From assembly GCF_000472445.1 (NCBI RefSeq), contig NZ_AXAJ01000001.1:62643-126642 (forward strand): a DNA stretch of 64,000 bases. The letters run 5' to 3'. The notes under the pieces were generated by a model, which was given only the letters and a program-made list of their open reading frames with translations, had not been told where the DNA came from and ran no database searches. Below, in pieces: positions 49,664 to 58,608 of the stretch; position 1 is the stretch's first letter, and every line of letters begins with the position of its first letter. The position numbers and the translations under genes are program-made. The stretch comes from Burkholderia sp. WSM2230 (GTDB lineage Bacteria > Pseudomonadota > Gammaproteobacteria > Burkholderiales > Burkholderiaceae).

Positions 49664-50594
49664 TTAGCGTGCAATGTTGCCGAGAATGTCGATGCTGTCG
49701 GCGAAGATCTCGTCGACGCTCAGCTTGCGCGGCAGCAGCCGCTGTTGCTCGCAAAACGCAAGCGTTTCCGCGAGCGGCGCGCGCAACGCTTCGTAGCCGA
49801 ACAGCAGTTTGTCGGGCTTGCCGGCGTTCTCTGCGGCCACGCATGCCTTGCCGCGACGGAGCAGGTCGTACACCGCTCGCAGCGCGTACGGATGCGTGTC
49901 GGCGAGCGCCTGCGTCACTACCACGACGTGATTCACCGGTACGTATCGATGATCTGCGTACCAGGCGAGATCGGCGGCGGCTGCATCGCGAATCACCGGT
50001 TCGAGGCCCGCTTCGTCGGGCAGGTCGTTGCCGAGAATGGCGGCGTCGATTTCGCCCGCGCGCAGCATGGGCAGCAGTTGGCTGCCCTGTTCAGCGCGAC
50101 GCACGAAGGGCGGATCGCGATAATCCTCGAGATGCGCGCCTTCGATCGTGACCCAGTCGATTTTCTCGAGCGGAACGCCATATGTATTGGCGAGGATTGC
50201 ACGCACCCACATTGCGGTGGTTTGCGAATATGAGCGCACTCCGATCTTCTTGCCCACGAGGTTGCCCACGTCGAGCTTGCCGCGTTGCGCATTATAAATA
50301 ATGCAGCCCTGCTGAAAGCGCGCGGCCACCACGGCGGGCAGCAGCACGACCGGCTTGCCATAAGCCTTCGCCTGCAAATACGTGACGATTGCCATTTCGC
50401 TGACGTCGTAGGCCTGACGGCGTGCCATGGGGGCGAAGGCGCGGTGAATCGGCTCGACATCCTCAAAGGCCAGTTGCACTGCGGGATCGGTCAGCTCGCC
50501 GTCTTTGAGCGGTCGGGTGTGCGGGTACGTTTTCAGCGCGGTTTTCAGTTGCAGCGGTTGCATGTCGGTGCTCGGGTTGTTGTGTTGGTGAGCC
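49664..50594 (-). CDS. Pht5-like protein 3 (4,5-dihydroxyphthalate decarboxylase family)
   Basis: About 309 residues, no signal peptide. Segments: MAIVTYLQAKAYGKPVVLLP, VGKKIGVRSYSQTTAMWVRA, QLLPMLRAGEIDAAILGND, VPVNHVVVVTQ, and the C-terminal LLPRKLSVDEIFADS. Nearest relative in the window is Pht5-like 2. The ATG at 50594 lies 15 bases after the stop of LigI-like 3; an alternative ATG is at 50563, and neither has a strong ribosome site. The longer frame to 50839 is a shadow of the previous gene. Its tight pairing with a LigI-like gene repeats the pattern seen near 26.7-29.7 kb. Confidence 0.8.
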
Positions 50595-50609
50595 ATTGAA
50601 GCCGCCGCC

Positions 50610-51461
50610 TTATCCGGCCAGTACGGGATAGACCGTGCACGCGGTGCCCCCGAATATTGCGTCGCGCGCTTCGGCCGGGAGGATGGAAAGGCTTTCGCGC
50701 GCATCGGCGAGCAGTTGCGAAAGCGACCCTTCTGCCGCGGGGAAATTCGACCCCCACGCGATGCGATGCGCACCGAACGCGTCGAGCACACGAGCGAAAA
50801 ACGCGCCGGGCGTCGACGCGCCGCGCGATGCTTCGGCAATCGTGCGATTCGTGAGTTTCAGATAGACCGCTTGCTGCGACGCGAGACTGAAGAGCGGCGC
50901 GGCCGCGTCATACGGCGGCCCGTCCGCGAGGTCGGGGCGAGCGAGGTGATCGAGCAGCACGCGGATGCGCGGAAAATGGGCCAGCATATTGAGGAGTGCG
51001 GGAATGCCCTGCGCTGTCATCTGTAGACATATCGACACGTTATGGCGCTGCGCATAGTCCCACACAGGAAACGAGCGCTCGTCGTCGAGCCAGCCCGCCT
51101 GGCCGGGCATCGTGCTGCCGGTCGTGAAAAGACGCAGACCCGACAGGCCTGCGTCGAGCCAGCGCTGCATCTGAGTGAGCGCGTCGCTAGCGAGCACGTC
51201 GATCGAGAACACGCCGGCGAAACGATCCGGGTGACTGCGCACCGCTTCGACCACATAACTATTGTCGTTGCCGTAGACCGTCGATGCCTGCACGACGACC
51301 GCACGCTCGATGCCGGCTTCGTCAAGCGACGCAAGCAGTCCTTCAAAGCTGACGGGGCGCTTTGCGGACCATTCCGACTGATGACCACCAACCGGTGCGA
51401 GCGGATAGCGCTGTTTATCTGGGGAAATGGCATGCGTGTGAGTGTCAATAACTACGGACAT
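50610..51461 (-). CDS. LigI-like amidohydrolase 3 (PF04909)
   Basis: 283-residue amidohydrolase_2 protein; IDTHTH with His 8 and 10, VVVQASTVYGNDNSYVV, LLDHLARPDLADGPPY, and WGSNFP near residue 236. Same architecture as paralogues at 21414 and 28829. First gene of the minus-strand module and divergent from the tandem-HTH LysR gene; AAGGAG precedes the start. Predicted lactone or C-C hydrolase acting with Pht5-like 3 on a substrate imported by the SLC1 carrier. Confidence 0.85.
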   Translation of the reverse strand: MSVVIDTHTHAISPDKQRYPLAPVGGHQSEWSAKRPVSFEGLLASLDEAGIERAVVVQASTVYGNDNSYVVEAVRSHPDRFAGVFSIDVLASDALTQMQRWLDAGLSGLRLFTTGSTMPGQAGWLDDERSFPVWDYAQRHNVSICLQMTAQGIPALLNMLAHFPRIRVLLDHLARPDLADGPPYDAAAPLFSLASQQAVYLKLTNRTIAEASRGASTPGAFFARVLDAFGAHRIAWGSNFPAAEGSLSQLLADARESLSILPAEARDAIFGGTACTVYPVLAG

Positions 51462-51497
51462 GACCGGGCTCCTTGCTGAAATCGTCTTGATCGAATG

Positions 51498-51513
51498 GGC
51501 TTAACTGTAAGCC
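51498..51513. promoter_or_regulatory. Palindrome in the LysR/LigI-like divergent region
   Basis: GGCTTA-ACTG-TAAGCC, perfect 6-bp arms, 37 bases upstream of the LigI-like 3 start and 77 bases upstream of the LysR gene. A second TTGGTTAAGCTAA stretch follows near 51562-51574. Likely operator for the divergent LysR protein. Confidence 0.5.
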
Positions 51514-51589
51514 GGATGCGGTCAAGTCCCGCAATATGAAGTTCGGCACTGGGCATAAGTTTTGGTTAAGCTAAGGGTTTTCACATGGC

Positions 51590-52849
51590 GTGCAAAGAGA
51601 GATGGCAGAGCGCAAAGACGATTCCTCTGACGACGATTTGACGCGCTTAAGGCGCTTATTTCTATTCGACGCGGTGTGCGAGGCGGGCGGCATCGGCCAG
51701 GCTGCGGCGCGGGCGGGCCGCACGCAGCCGGCTGTGAGCCTCGCGATCAGCAAACTGGAAGCGAGCTTTGGCGGTCAGCTTTTCGAGCGCGGCTTCGGCG
51801 GCAGCGAATTGACCGCGGAAGGCGCGTTGCTGCAACGGCGCGTCCGGCGCATGCTGGATCAGATCGAACGTGCGGTCGCGGACTTGACCGGTCAGGCGGC
51901 GTCCGCAATGAATGCGCGCAACGTCTGCCGGCATCTGACTGACGCGCAGGTGCGCTGCCATATCGCAATTGCGCGCGCGGGGTCGGCGTCAGAAGCGGCG
52001 CGGCAACTCGGTATCTCGCAGCCCGCCGTACATCGAGGGGCGCGCCAGATAGAGCAGACGGTTGGCGTGCCGTTGTATCGGCGGCGCGTGCATAGCGTGG
52101 AGGCGAATCCCGCGGGGCTCGAATTTGCACGCTGCCTGAGCCTCGCACTCCATGAGATCGCACAGGCCCGTGAAGATCTGGCCTACGCGCGCGGGCAACT
52201 GAGCGGCAAGTTGGCGATTGGCGTGTTGCCGCTGCTGCCGCCGCGTCTTGTCGCGCGCGTGATCCAGCGGCTGCGCGAGCGCTATCCGGCGGCCCACGTC
52301 ACGGTGGATGAAGGCTCACACGCGACGCTGCTGCGCGACCTGCGCATGGGTGCGATCGACATCATCGTCGGCGGCTTGCGCGAGCCGCGGCTTCGCGGGG
52401 CGGTGCAGGAAACGGAACTGTTCTCTGATCCCTATGTGGTAGCGGTTCGCAAAGGACACCGCCTTGCGGGAAAGAGATCGCTGGCGCCACGAGATCTCGC
52501 CGATTACGACTGGGTTGTTCCGCAGCACAATGTTCCGCGCCGCGCAGTGATCGATTCGATTTTCGCGCGCCTGCGCGTCAAGCCGCCGATCGTCGTCGAG
52601 ACGAGCTCGCTTGCGATGATGATGGCGATGCTCGTCGAAAGCGATTGCATCACGCTGCTGTCGCGCTCCCAGATTCGTGAAGCGTATCCAGGCAGCGAGA
52701 TGGTTGCGCTCGAACTAAAGACGCCGGAGGCCGATCGCTCGGTCGGCTATACGTTGCGCGCGGATTGGCTCGGCACGGCGATGCAGTTGCGCTTTATCGA
52801 ATACCTACGGCAGGAGTGCGCCGTCGATAAGGCGCGTATGTTGCGGTGA
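51590..52849 (+). CDS. LysR-type regulator with two N-terminal helix-turn-helix domains
   Basis: 419 residues against about 300 for normal LysR proteins. The first winged helix-turn-helix is at about residues 20-80 (AGGIGQAAARAGRTQPAVSLAISKLE), the second at about 115-175 (GSASEAARQLGISQPAVHRGARQIE), followed by one LysR effector domain (KLAIGVLPLLPPRLVARVIQ ...). Both HTH copies have the canonical A-A-R/Q-x-x-x-Q-P-A-V core, so both could bind DNA. GTG at 51590 or ATG at 51602 may be the start. Divergent from the LigI-like/Pht5-like/SLC1/porin operon, which it probably controls. Confidence 0.88.
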   Translation: MQREMAERKDDSSDDDLTRLRRLFLFDAVCEAGGIGQAAARAGRTQPAVSLAISKLEASFGGQLFERGFGGSELTAEGALLQRRVRRMLDQIERAVADLTGQAASAMNARNVCRHLTDAQVRCHIAIARAGSASEAARQLGISQPAVHRGARQIEQTVGVPLYRRRVHSVEANPAGLEFARCLSLALHEIAQAREDLAYARGQLSGKLAIGVLPLLPPRLVARVIQRLRERYPAAHVTVDEGSHATLLRDLRMGAIDIIVGGLREPRLRGAVQETELFSDPYVVAVRKGHRLAGKRSLAPRDLADYDWVVPQHNVPRRAVIDSIFARLRVKPPIVVETSSLAMMMAMLVESDCITLLSRSQIREAYPGSEMVALELKTPEADRSVGYTLRADWLGTAMQLRFIEYLRQECAVDKARMLR

Positions 52850-53005
52850 ATACGCGCCGGGCATGCCTTCCTGGGTGCGATAACCAGCGAGCCGCAACCG
52901 CAGGTAGTCCACGAGTCTTTCCTTTATGTGGGCGCCGTTCGATGGTCCGGCCGGATCGAGCCGGTCGGGATCGTCCGCAGGCGCGACCGGCGGTCAGTGT
53001 CTCAG

Positions 53006-54670
53006 CTAATGCGTCAACTGATGCTTCAATGCCAATTCAAGTTCATCTTCGGTTGATTCTGCATTGAAGCGGTCCAGTTCAGCGTGCGCAATCTCTTCGC
53101 TCCTCACCAGTGTCCGGCTTGCCACAAGCAGTGAGCCAATCGAAACAGGCAGAACGGCGAGCGCGCACAGGATCGCGAGACGCAGGTCACCTGAAGCATC
53201 GCTGATCAAGCCGACGCAATAAGGTCCGAGGCCCAGTCCGAAGATGTTCGCCCCAAGCGAAAACGCCGCGAACGCCGTGCCACGCAGGCGCGGAATCACC
53301 AGATCCTGGGTAGTAGCCTGTAGTGGCCCGAACCACATAGGCACGAAGAAGGTCGCAACTGCATAGGCACAATAGAAAACGGTCAGGTCTCGGGTCACAT
53401 ATTGAAGCGCGCTGGCAGCGGTGAACATCGTCGCCGTGAAGCACACGAAGTAGAGTCTTCCGAGAGGATGCTTGCGCCGCGCGCGATCGGACAGGTAGCC
53501 GCTGACGCTGATGCCCGCACCGCCAGCGATGATGGCGATAATCCCGAGATGCAACCCGGCTTGCGCCGTCAACCCCAATTGGCGGCTGGCATAAACGAAA
53601 ACAAACCCGTTCACTGCGTTCATCGCGAACGCGAGGAACGCGCCTGCAACGGTCAGCGAGAAAAACGTCTTCGATCCGGTGATGAGCCGGTGAGCGGCGG
53701 CGTCGCCCAAGCGAGTCGCCTGATACCAGTTCGAACACACGTAGACGGCTATAGCGATTGCAAGCCACTGGACGAGATTACTCGTCACGGGCAATCCGAA
53801 CACAGTCCCGATCCGTGCGTTGCGACTCGCCGACAGCACCTGATTGGTCGCCGACGTGGCGAACACAACGACGCAAATCGCGATCAGGAGATACGCGGCG
53901 TTGCGCAGATATTCGCGGCGCGGTGCACCGAGCGTGCGCAAGGTCATCCAACTCCACGGCGGCACCATCGCGCCGAGGTCGCGAATAGCGTGCGCAAACG
54001 GGTGAGGGTCTTTCCTGGGTGCAACCGCATCGAGGCGGCCGCGAGCCGGCTCGCGAATCGTCAGCAGCACGATCAGCGCGAAGAGCAGTCCCGGTACGCC
54101 TACGCAAATGAACGACGCCTGCCAGCCCGAGAGCCCGAGTGGTGCGGACGCACCGCCCTTGCCGTAAGCGTGCTCCCATGCGGCCACGATCGAACCGCCG
54201 ATCGCGAGCGACGCTCCGGCGCCGACATACACGCCCACCGAATAAAGCGCCAGCACGGTGCCGCGCTTTGCACGCTCGAAGTAGTCGCCGAGTAGCGAGA
54301 CGGCAGCCGGCGTCGCGCTGGCTTCGCCCACGCCGACCCCGATGCGCGCCGCGCCGAGTTGCGCGAAATTGCGCGACAGGCCGGACATTGCCGTCATGGC
54401 GGACCAGAACGACAGTCCCAGCGCAAGCGTACGAACCCGGCTCCAGCCGTCGGCGAGACGTGCGAGCGGAATGCCGAACACGCAGTAGAACAGCGCGAAC
54501 GACGTGCCGTACAGCAAGCCCAGTTGCGCATCGGAGATGCCCATGTCTTTCTTCAGATAGGGCGCGAGGATGGTGACGATCTGACGGTCGACGTAACTGA
54601 ACGCATAGATCACGGTCAGGATAAACAGCACGTACCAGCGGTACCAGGGCCTTTCATGATTCGTATGCAT
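53006..54670 (-). CDS. MFS transporter, spinster-like
   Basis: 554-residue inner-membrane transporter with about twelve hydrophobic segments and a large loop (about residues 215-255). The start FSYVDRQIVTILAPYLKKDMGISDAQLGLLYG and GVGEASATPAAVSLLGDYF are typical of the spinster-like MFS group often linked to aromatic degradation operons. AGGAGA nine bases before the ATG at 54670 sets the start; the frame to 54808 is not needed. Divergent from the FAD monooxygenase, so probably the importer of that operon's substrate. It converges with the tandem-HTH LysR gene. Confidence 0.87.
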   Translation of the reverse strand: MHTNHERPWYRWYVLFILTVIYAFSYVDRQIVTILAPYLKKDMGISDAQLGLLYGTSFALFYCVFGIPLARLADGWSRVRTLALGLSFWSAMTAMSGLSRNFAQLGAARIGVGVGEASATPAAVSLLGDYFERAKRGTVLALYSVGVYVGAGASLAIGGSIVAAWEHAYGKGGASAPLGLSGWQASFICVGVPGLLFALIVLLTIREPARGRLDAVAPRKDPHPFAHAIRDLGAMVPPWSWMTLRTLGAPRREYLRNAAYLLIAICVVVFATSATNQVLSASRNARIGTVFGLPVTSNLVQWLAIAIAVYVCSNWYQATRLGDAAAHRLITGSKTFFSLTVAGAFLAFAMNAVNGFVFVYASRQLGLTAQAGLHLGIIAIIAGGAGISVSGYLSDRARRKHPLGRLYFVCFTATMFTAASALQYVTRDLTVFYCAYAVATFFVPMWFGPLQATTQDLVIPRLRGTAFAAFSLGANIFGLGLGPYCVGLISDASGDLRLAILCALAVLPVSIGSLLVASRTLVRSEEIAHAELDRFNAESTEDELELALKHQLTH

Positions 54671-54844
54671 ATTGACGTCTCCTGAAGTTTGTCCTTTTCG
54701 GGCAACGGCTTGCGATGAGCCGAGGCTGGTCCACAGGATAGTCATGCGCGCGCTTTCCACACCAATACGATTTTCCGATCCTCTCAGACGAAGAACATTG
54801 GGAACCACGATAAGGAAATCCTCTTAATCCCTTCGCAAACAGTA

Positions 54845-54857
54845 TTGGCCTTACCAA
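54845..54857. promoter_or_regulatory. TTGG-N5-CCAA palindrome in the MFS/monooxygenase divergent region
   Basis: TTGGCCTTACCAA lies within the 294-bp divergent region and includes TTACCAAAC, also found in LysR box C at 26577. A GGAAATCCTCTTAATCC stretch lies 25 bases upstream. A regulator site is possible; no regulator gene is adjacent apart from the LysR gene at 51590. Confidence 0.35.
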
Positions 54858-54964
54858 ACACCCGCCTTGTACATTGATTCCACATTGCAGCACCAAGAGT
54901 TCACTTCCAAAGGGCGCGACGCACAGTCAAGCCGACACGCAAAAAGATGATGGAGCTTTCGACT

Positions 54965-56644
54965 ATGGCGCAGAAGAGCGAGGTGGGGCAAACCCCTGTG
55001 GTAATCGTGGGAGCAGGGCCGGTTGGACTGGCGCTTGCCGGCGATCTCGGCTGGCGGGGCGTGCCGTGCGTACTGATCGAGCGCGGCGACGGCCAGGTGT
55101 TCCAGCCAAAGATGGATATGGTCGGAATCCGCACGATGGAGTTTTGCCGCCGCTGGGGCATTGTCGACGACGTCGAGAACGCCGGCTACAACCGCGACTA
55201 TTCGCAGGACTATGCATGGGTGTCGCAACTGCACGGCGGCTACGAATTCGGGCGTGAGTCGTTCCCGACTGTGCGCGACGAGCCGAAGCCGGAACAGAGC
55301 CCGCAAAAGCGCGAGCGTTGCCCGCAGAACTTCTTCGATCCGGTGCTTACGCGTTTTGCCGCAAAGACCGGCAATGTGCAGATCCGCTATTGCACCGAAT
55401 ATGTCTCTCATAACGAGCACAGTGATGGTGTCACGGTAACCGTCCGCGACCTGACAACCGGTGAAGAGCAAACCATCGACTGTCAGTACCTGGTCGGATG
55501 CGATGGCGGTGCGAGCCGCGTGAAGGAAGCGCTCGGCATCAAGATGAGCGGCACGCCGGCGCTGACCTACACGACGAACGCGATCATCGAGTGCGAAGGT
55601 CTTGAGAAGCTGCACGACAAGAAGCCTGGCTATCGCTACATCTTCATCGGACCGGAAGGTACCTGGAGCACGGTCGTCGCAATCAACGGGCGCAACTGGT
55701 GGCGCTTTTCGATCGTCGGTGACGGCACCATGCGAACCCTGACGGAAGACGATGTCGCGGCGGCGTTCCGCCGCGCGGTCGGACGCGACGATTTCGATTT
55801 CAGGATCATCTCGGTGATGCCGTGGATCCGGCGTCAACTGGTCGCCGACAACTACGGTACGCAGCGCGTAAAAATCGCTGGCGATGCCGCGCATCTCACT
55901 TCGCCGACCGGCGGCTTCGGCATGAACATGGGCGTCCAGGATGCAGTCGATCTCGGCTGGAAGTTGCAGGCGATGGTCGAGGGCTGGGGCGGCGCGCATC
56001 TGCTCGACACGTATGAATTCGAGCGCCGCCCGGTCGCGATTCGCAACGTCAATGAAGCGACCAACAACCTGAAGCTGATGCTGACGCCGCGTCAGACTCT
56101 GACTCCGGCCGTATTCGAGGCAGGGCCTGAAGGCGATCACGCGCGCAAGGTTTTCGGCGATGCATACACGCAGATGATGAAACGCGAGTGGTACACGATC
56201 GGCATTCATCTCGGCTTCCGTTACGAGGGTTCGTCGATTGTCGTACCCGACGGTACGCCCGAGCCGGAAGACACCGTCAGCACCTACGTACAGACGGCAC
56301 GGCCCGGGCATCGTGCGCCGCATGTCTGGTTGTCGCCGGGACAATCGACCCTCGATCTGTTTGGCCGTGAATTCGTTCTGCTGCGTTTCAACAATTCGCT
56401 ATCCGTCGATGCGCTAAGCGCAGCTGCAAAGCAGGCTGGCGTGCCGTTGCGTGTCGTCGATATCGACAATGAGCAGGCGCGTGCGTTGTACGAATGTGCG
56501 CTGGTGCTGGTGCGCCCCGACGGTCATGTGGCATGGCGCGCAAACAGCTTGCCCGACGACGCGCAAGCACTGATCGACATTGTTCGCGGCGTACAGCCGT
56601 TGAATGTTACGAGCGCTGAAGTCGAAGAGGTAGCTGCGCGATGA
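54965..56644 (+). CDS. FAD-dependent aromatic monooxygenase, MhpA/phenol hydroxylase-like
   Basis: 559-residue class A flavoprotein hydroxylase. FAD motifs in order: VVIVGAGPVGLALAGDLGWRG (Rossmann), VGCDGGASRVKEALGI (DG motif), and GDAAHLTSPTGGFGMNMGVQDA (GD motif). The C-terminal 80 residues (LFGREFVLLRFNN ... LVRPDGHVAWRA) form the thioredoxin-like domain of the phenol hydroxylase/MhpA group. It would ortho- or para-hydroxylate a phenolic acid before ring cleavage. GGAG nine bases before the ATG at 54965 favours this start over the ATGs at 54947/54950. Its stop overlaps the FAH gene start. Confidence 0.88.
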   Translation: MAQKSEVGQTPVVIVGAGPVGLALAGDLGWRGVPCVLIERGDGQVFQPKMDMVGIRTMEFCRRWGIVDDVENAGYNRDYSQDYAWVSQLHGGYEFGRESFPTVRDEPKPEQSPQKRERCPQNFFDPVLTRFAAKTGNVQIRYCTEYVSHNEHSDGVTVTVRDLTTGEEQTIDCQYLVGCDGGASRVKEALGIKMSGTPALTYTTNAIIECEGLEKLHDKKPGYRYIFIGPEGTWSTVVAINGRNWWRFSIVGDGTMRTLTEDDVAAAFRRAVGRDDFDFRIISVMPWIRRQLVADNYGTQRVKIAGDAAHLTSPTGGFGMNMGVQDAVDLGWKLQAMVEGWGGAHLLDTYEFERRPVAIRNVNEATNNLKLMLTPRQTLTPAVFEAGPEGDHARKVFGDAYTQMMKREWYTIGIHLGFRYEGSSIVVPDGTPEPEDTVSTYVQTARPGHRAPHVWLSPGQSTLDLFGREFVLLRFNNSLSVDALSAAAKQAGVPLRVVDIDNEQARALYECALVLVRPDGHVAWRANSLPDDAQALIDIVRGVQPLNVTSAEVEEVAAR

Positions 56645-57546
56645 GACTCGTATCTTTCGATAACGGCCATATTGGCGTCCTGCATGAAGGGCATGTCGTC
56701 GATGTCAGCGACATCGCCGGCATCGTGCCGGGCGCGTGGCCGCCGGTCGGCATGGTGCGCTTCATTGCGCAGTTCGACGCATTGCGTCCCGCGTTGCTGG
56801 ATGCCGTTCATTCGCGGGCTGGCCTCGCACTGAGCGAGGTGCGTCTTGAAGCGCCGGTGCAATGGCCCAACAAGGTGATCGCTTTTCCCGCGAACTATCA
56901 CGCGCACATCGACGAAATGAAGGATGGCGTGGGAACGGGGGTGATCTCGTCGTTCAAGGCAAGCGGACAGGGCTTCTTCCTCAAGGCGAATTCGAGTTTG
57001 AGCGGTCCAGCCGACGCGATCATGTTGCCGCCGCTCGCGGGGCGCGAAATTCATCACGAGTGCGAGCTCGGCATCATCATCGGCAAGCGCGGTCGCGGCG
57101 TTTCGCATGCGGATAGCCGGTCGTACGTTTTCGGCTTTACATGTCTGCTCGATATGGTCGTGCGCGGCAAGGAAGAGCGCGTGATGCGCAAATCGTACGA
57201 CACGTTCTGCCCAACCGGTCCGTGGATTACCACCGCCGATGAAGTCGCGGATTTCGACAACATCGAAATGCGCCTGCGAGTGAACGGTGAGGAACGGCAA
57301 GCCGCCTCCACGCGCAATCTGATCGTGAATATCCCGGACATGATCGCGATGTCGTCCGCGGTGATGACGCTCGAACCTGGCGACATCATCGCAAGCGGGA
57401 CGCCGGCGGGCGTTGGGCCAGTCGAAGACGGTGACGTCATCGAGATCGAGATCGACGGCGTTGGGTCGATGCGCTTGCCGGTCCGGCGCGGAACTGTCGG
57501 CGATCACCCCGTCTGGGACACAGAGAAGACCGGACTGGCTGTTTGA
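56641..57546 (+). CDS. Fumarylacetoacetate hydrolase (FAH) family protein
   Basis: 301-residue hydrolase of the FAH family. The metal-binding region HHECELGIIIGKRGRG is followed by YVFGFTCLLDMVVRG and the GTPAGVGPVEDGDVIEIEIDG tail, typical of acylpyruvate hydrolases and 2-oxo-hept-diene-dioate isomerases. In an operon with a gentisate-type dioxygenase it would cleave the acylpyruvate ring-fission product to pyruvate plus a dicarboxylic acid. Four-base overlap with the monooxygenase stop (ATGA). Confidence 0.87.
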   Translation: MRLVSFDNGHIGVLHEGHVVDVSDIAGIVPGAWPPVGMVRFIAQFDALRPALLDAVHSRAGLALSEVRLEAPVQWPNKVIAFPANYHAHIDEMKDGVGTGVISSFKASGQGFFLKANSSLSGPADAIMLPPLAGREIHHECELGIIIGKRGRGVSHADSRSYVFGFTCLLDMVVRGKEERVMRKSYDTFCPTGPWITTADEVADFDNIEMRLRVNGEERQAASTRNLIVNIPDMIAMSSAVMTLEPGDIIASGTPAGVGPVEDGDVIEIEIDGVGSMRLPVRRGTVGDHPVWDTEKTGLAV

Positions 57547-57615
57547 CGCTGCACCCGTTGAATCAGTCGTATCGCAAGCCGCCGACTCACGACGGCACCT
57601 TAATAGAGGATTGTG

Positions 57616-58554
57616 ATGTCTGAAATCGCTACACCGAATCAGGGGGCACCGGAAGGTTTCTTCGACTCGCTCGAGGCCCGTTCGCTGTCGCCGGGTTGGG
57701 CGAAGAAGGTGCCGCAAATGTGGCCCGTGCCCCGCCCGCGTTTCGTTCCCGCTGTATGGCGTTACGCCGACGCGCGGGCTGCACTCGACGCTGCCTGCTC
57801 CTTCGTTTCGCCGGAGCAGGCCGAGCGCCGGAACCTGATCATGGTGAATCCGATTGCCGACAACATCTATCCGACCTGCCGCAACCTGGTTGCCGCGTAT
57901 CAGTTGGTGCTTCCCGGAGAAACAGCGCGTTCGCACCGGCATTCGCCGAACGCACTGCGGCTGATTCTCGATGCAGGCGCAGACACGTTCACGATCGTCA
58001 ACGGCGTGCAAGTGGATGTCGCGCCAGGAGACGTGGTGTTGACGCCTTCGTGGCATTGGCATGGTCACAGCAATTTCGGCAGCGAACCGGCTTTCTGGAT
58101 TGACTTTCTCGATGTGCCGCTCGTGCAGAACCTCGAATGCATGTATTTCGAGGACCACCCGCAACGCAACGAGCCGGTGACTGCTCACGAACCGGACTCA
58201 CCGTTGCGGCACAAGGGCGTCGATCTCGATCGTGCCGCGCGAGAAAAAGGCATTGTGGACATCGCACCGGGCGGACTCAAGACGATCGGTCTGCAGGCAG
58301 TCGGCATTGAACGCGGGCAGTCGCAGCCGCATGGCAAGCGGATCGACAACAACCTTTATACGGTCACGCGCGGCAACGTGCGGATGAACGTGGAGCAACT
58401 CGGCGCAGTCGAGCTCGTACGTGGCGATGTGATCGCGATTCCGTGCTGGCATGAGTTCACGATCGAAGGGCTCGACGACTGGTCGCAACTGATACGCGTC
58501 AGCGACGAACCGGTGATGAGCGCGCTCGGCTTTCGCGAGCTGAAGTCGGCGTGA
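57616..58554 (+). CDS. Bicupin ring-cleavage dioxygenase, gentisate 1,2-dioxygenase-like
   Basis: 312-residue two-cupin Fe(II) protein. Cupin 1 has HRHSPNALRLIL and TPSWHWHGHSNFG, giving the His ligands (H-x-H and H-x-H-x-H), followed by FWIDFLDVPLVQNLE, a hallmark of gentisate, salicylate and hydroxynaphthoate 1,2-dioxygenases. Cupin 2 (QPHGKRIDNNLYTVTRGNVRM) lacks a clear ligand set, as in that family. It is shorter than most gentisate dioxygenases (about 340-380). AGAGGA precedes the ATG at 57616. The substrate is probably a substituted gentisate or hydroquinone-like acid. Confidence 0.85.
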   Translation: MSEIATPNQGAPEGFFDSLEARSLSPGWAKKVPQMWPVPRPRFVPAVWRYADARAALDAACSFVSPEQAERRNLIMVNPIADNIYPTCRNLVAAYQLVLPGETARSHRHSPNALRLILDAGADTFTIVNGVQVDVAPGDVVLTPSWHWHGHSNFGSEPAFWIDFLDVPLVQNLECMYFEDHPQRNEPVTAHEPDSPLRHKGVDLDRAAREKGIVDIAPGGLKTIGLQAVGIERGQSQPHGKRIDNNLYTVTRGNVRMNVEQLGAVELVRGDVIAIPCWHEFTIEGLDDWSQLIRVSDEPVMSALGFRELKSA

Positions 58555-58608
58555 ATCCGCAGAACTACTTTGGAAACGTTTGAAAACACGCGACGCAAGG
58601 AGGCCGTA

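Noticed and set aside
54851..56344. 497-codon open frame on the minus strand
   Set aside because: Antisense to the FAD monooxygenase, whose plus-strand frame has all flavin motifs.
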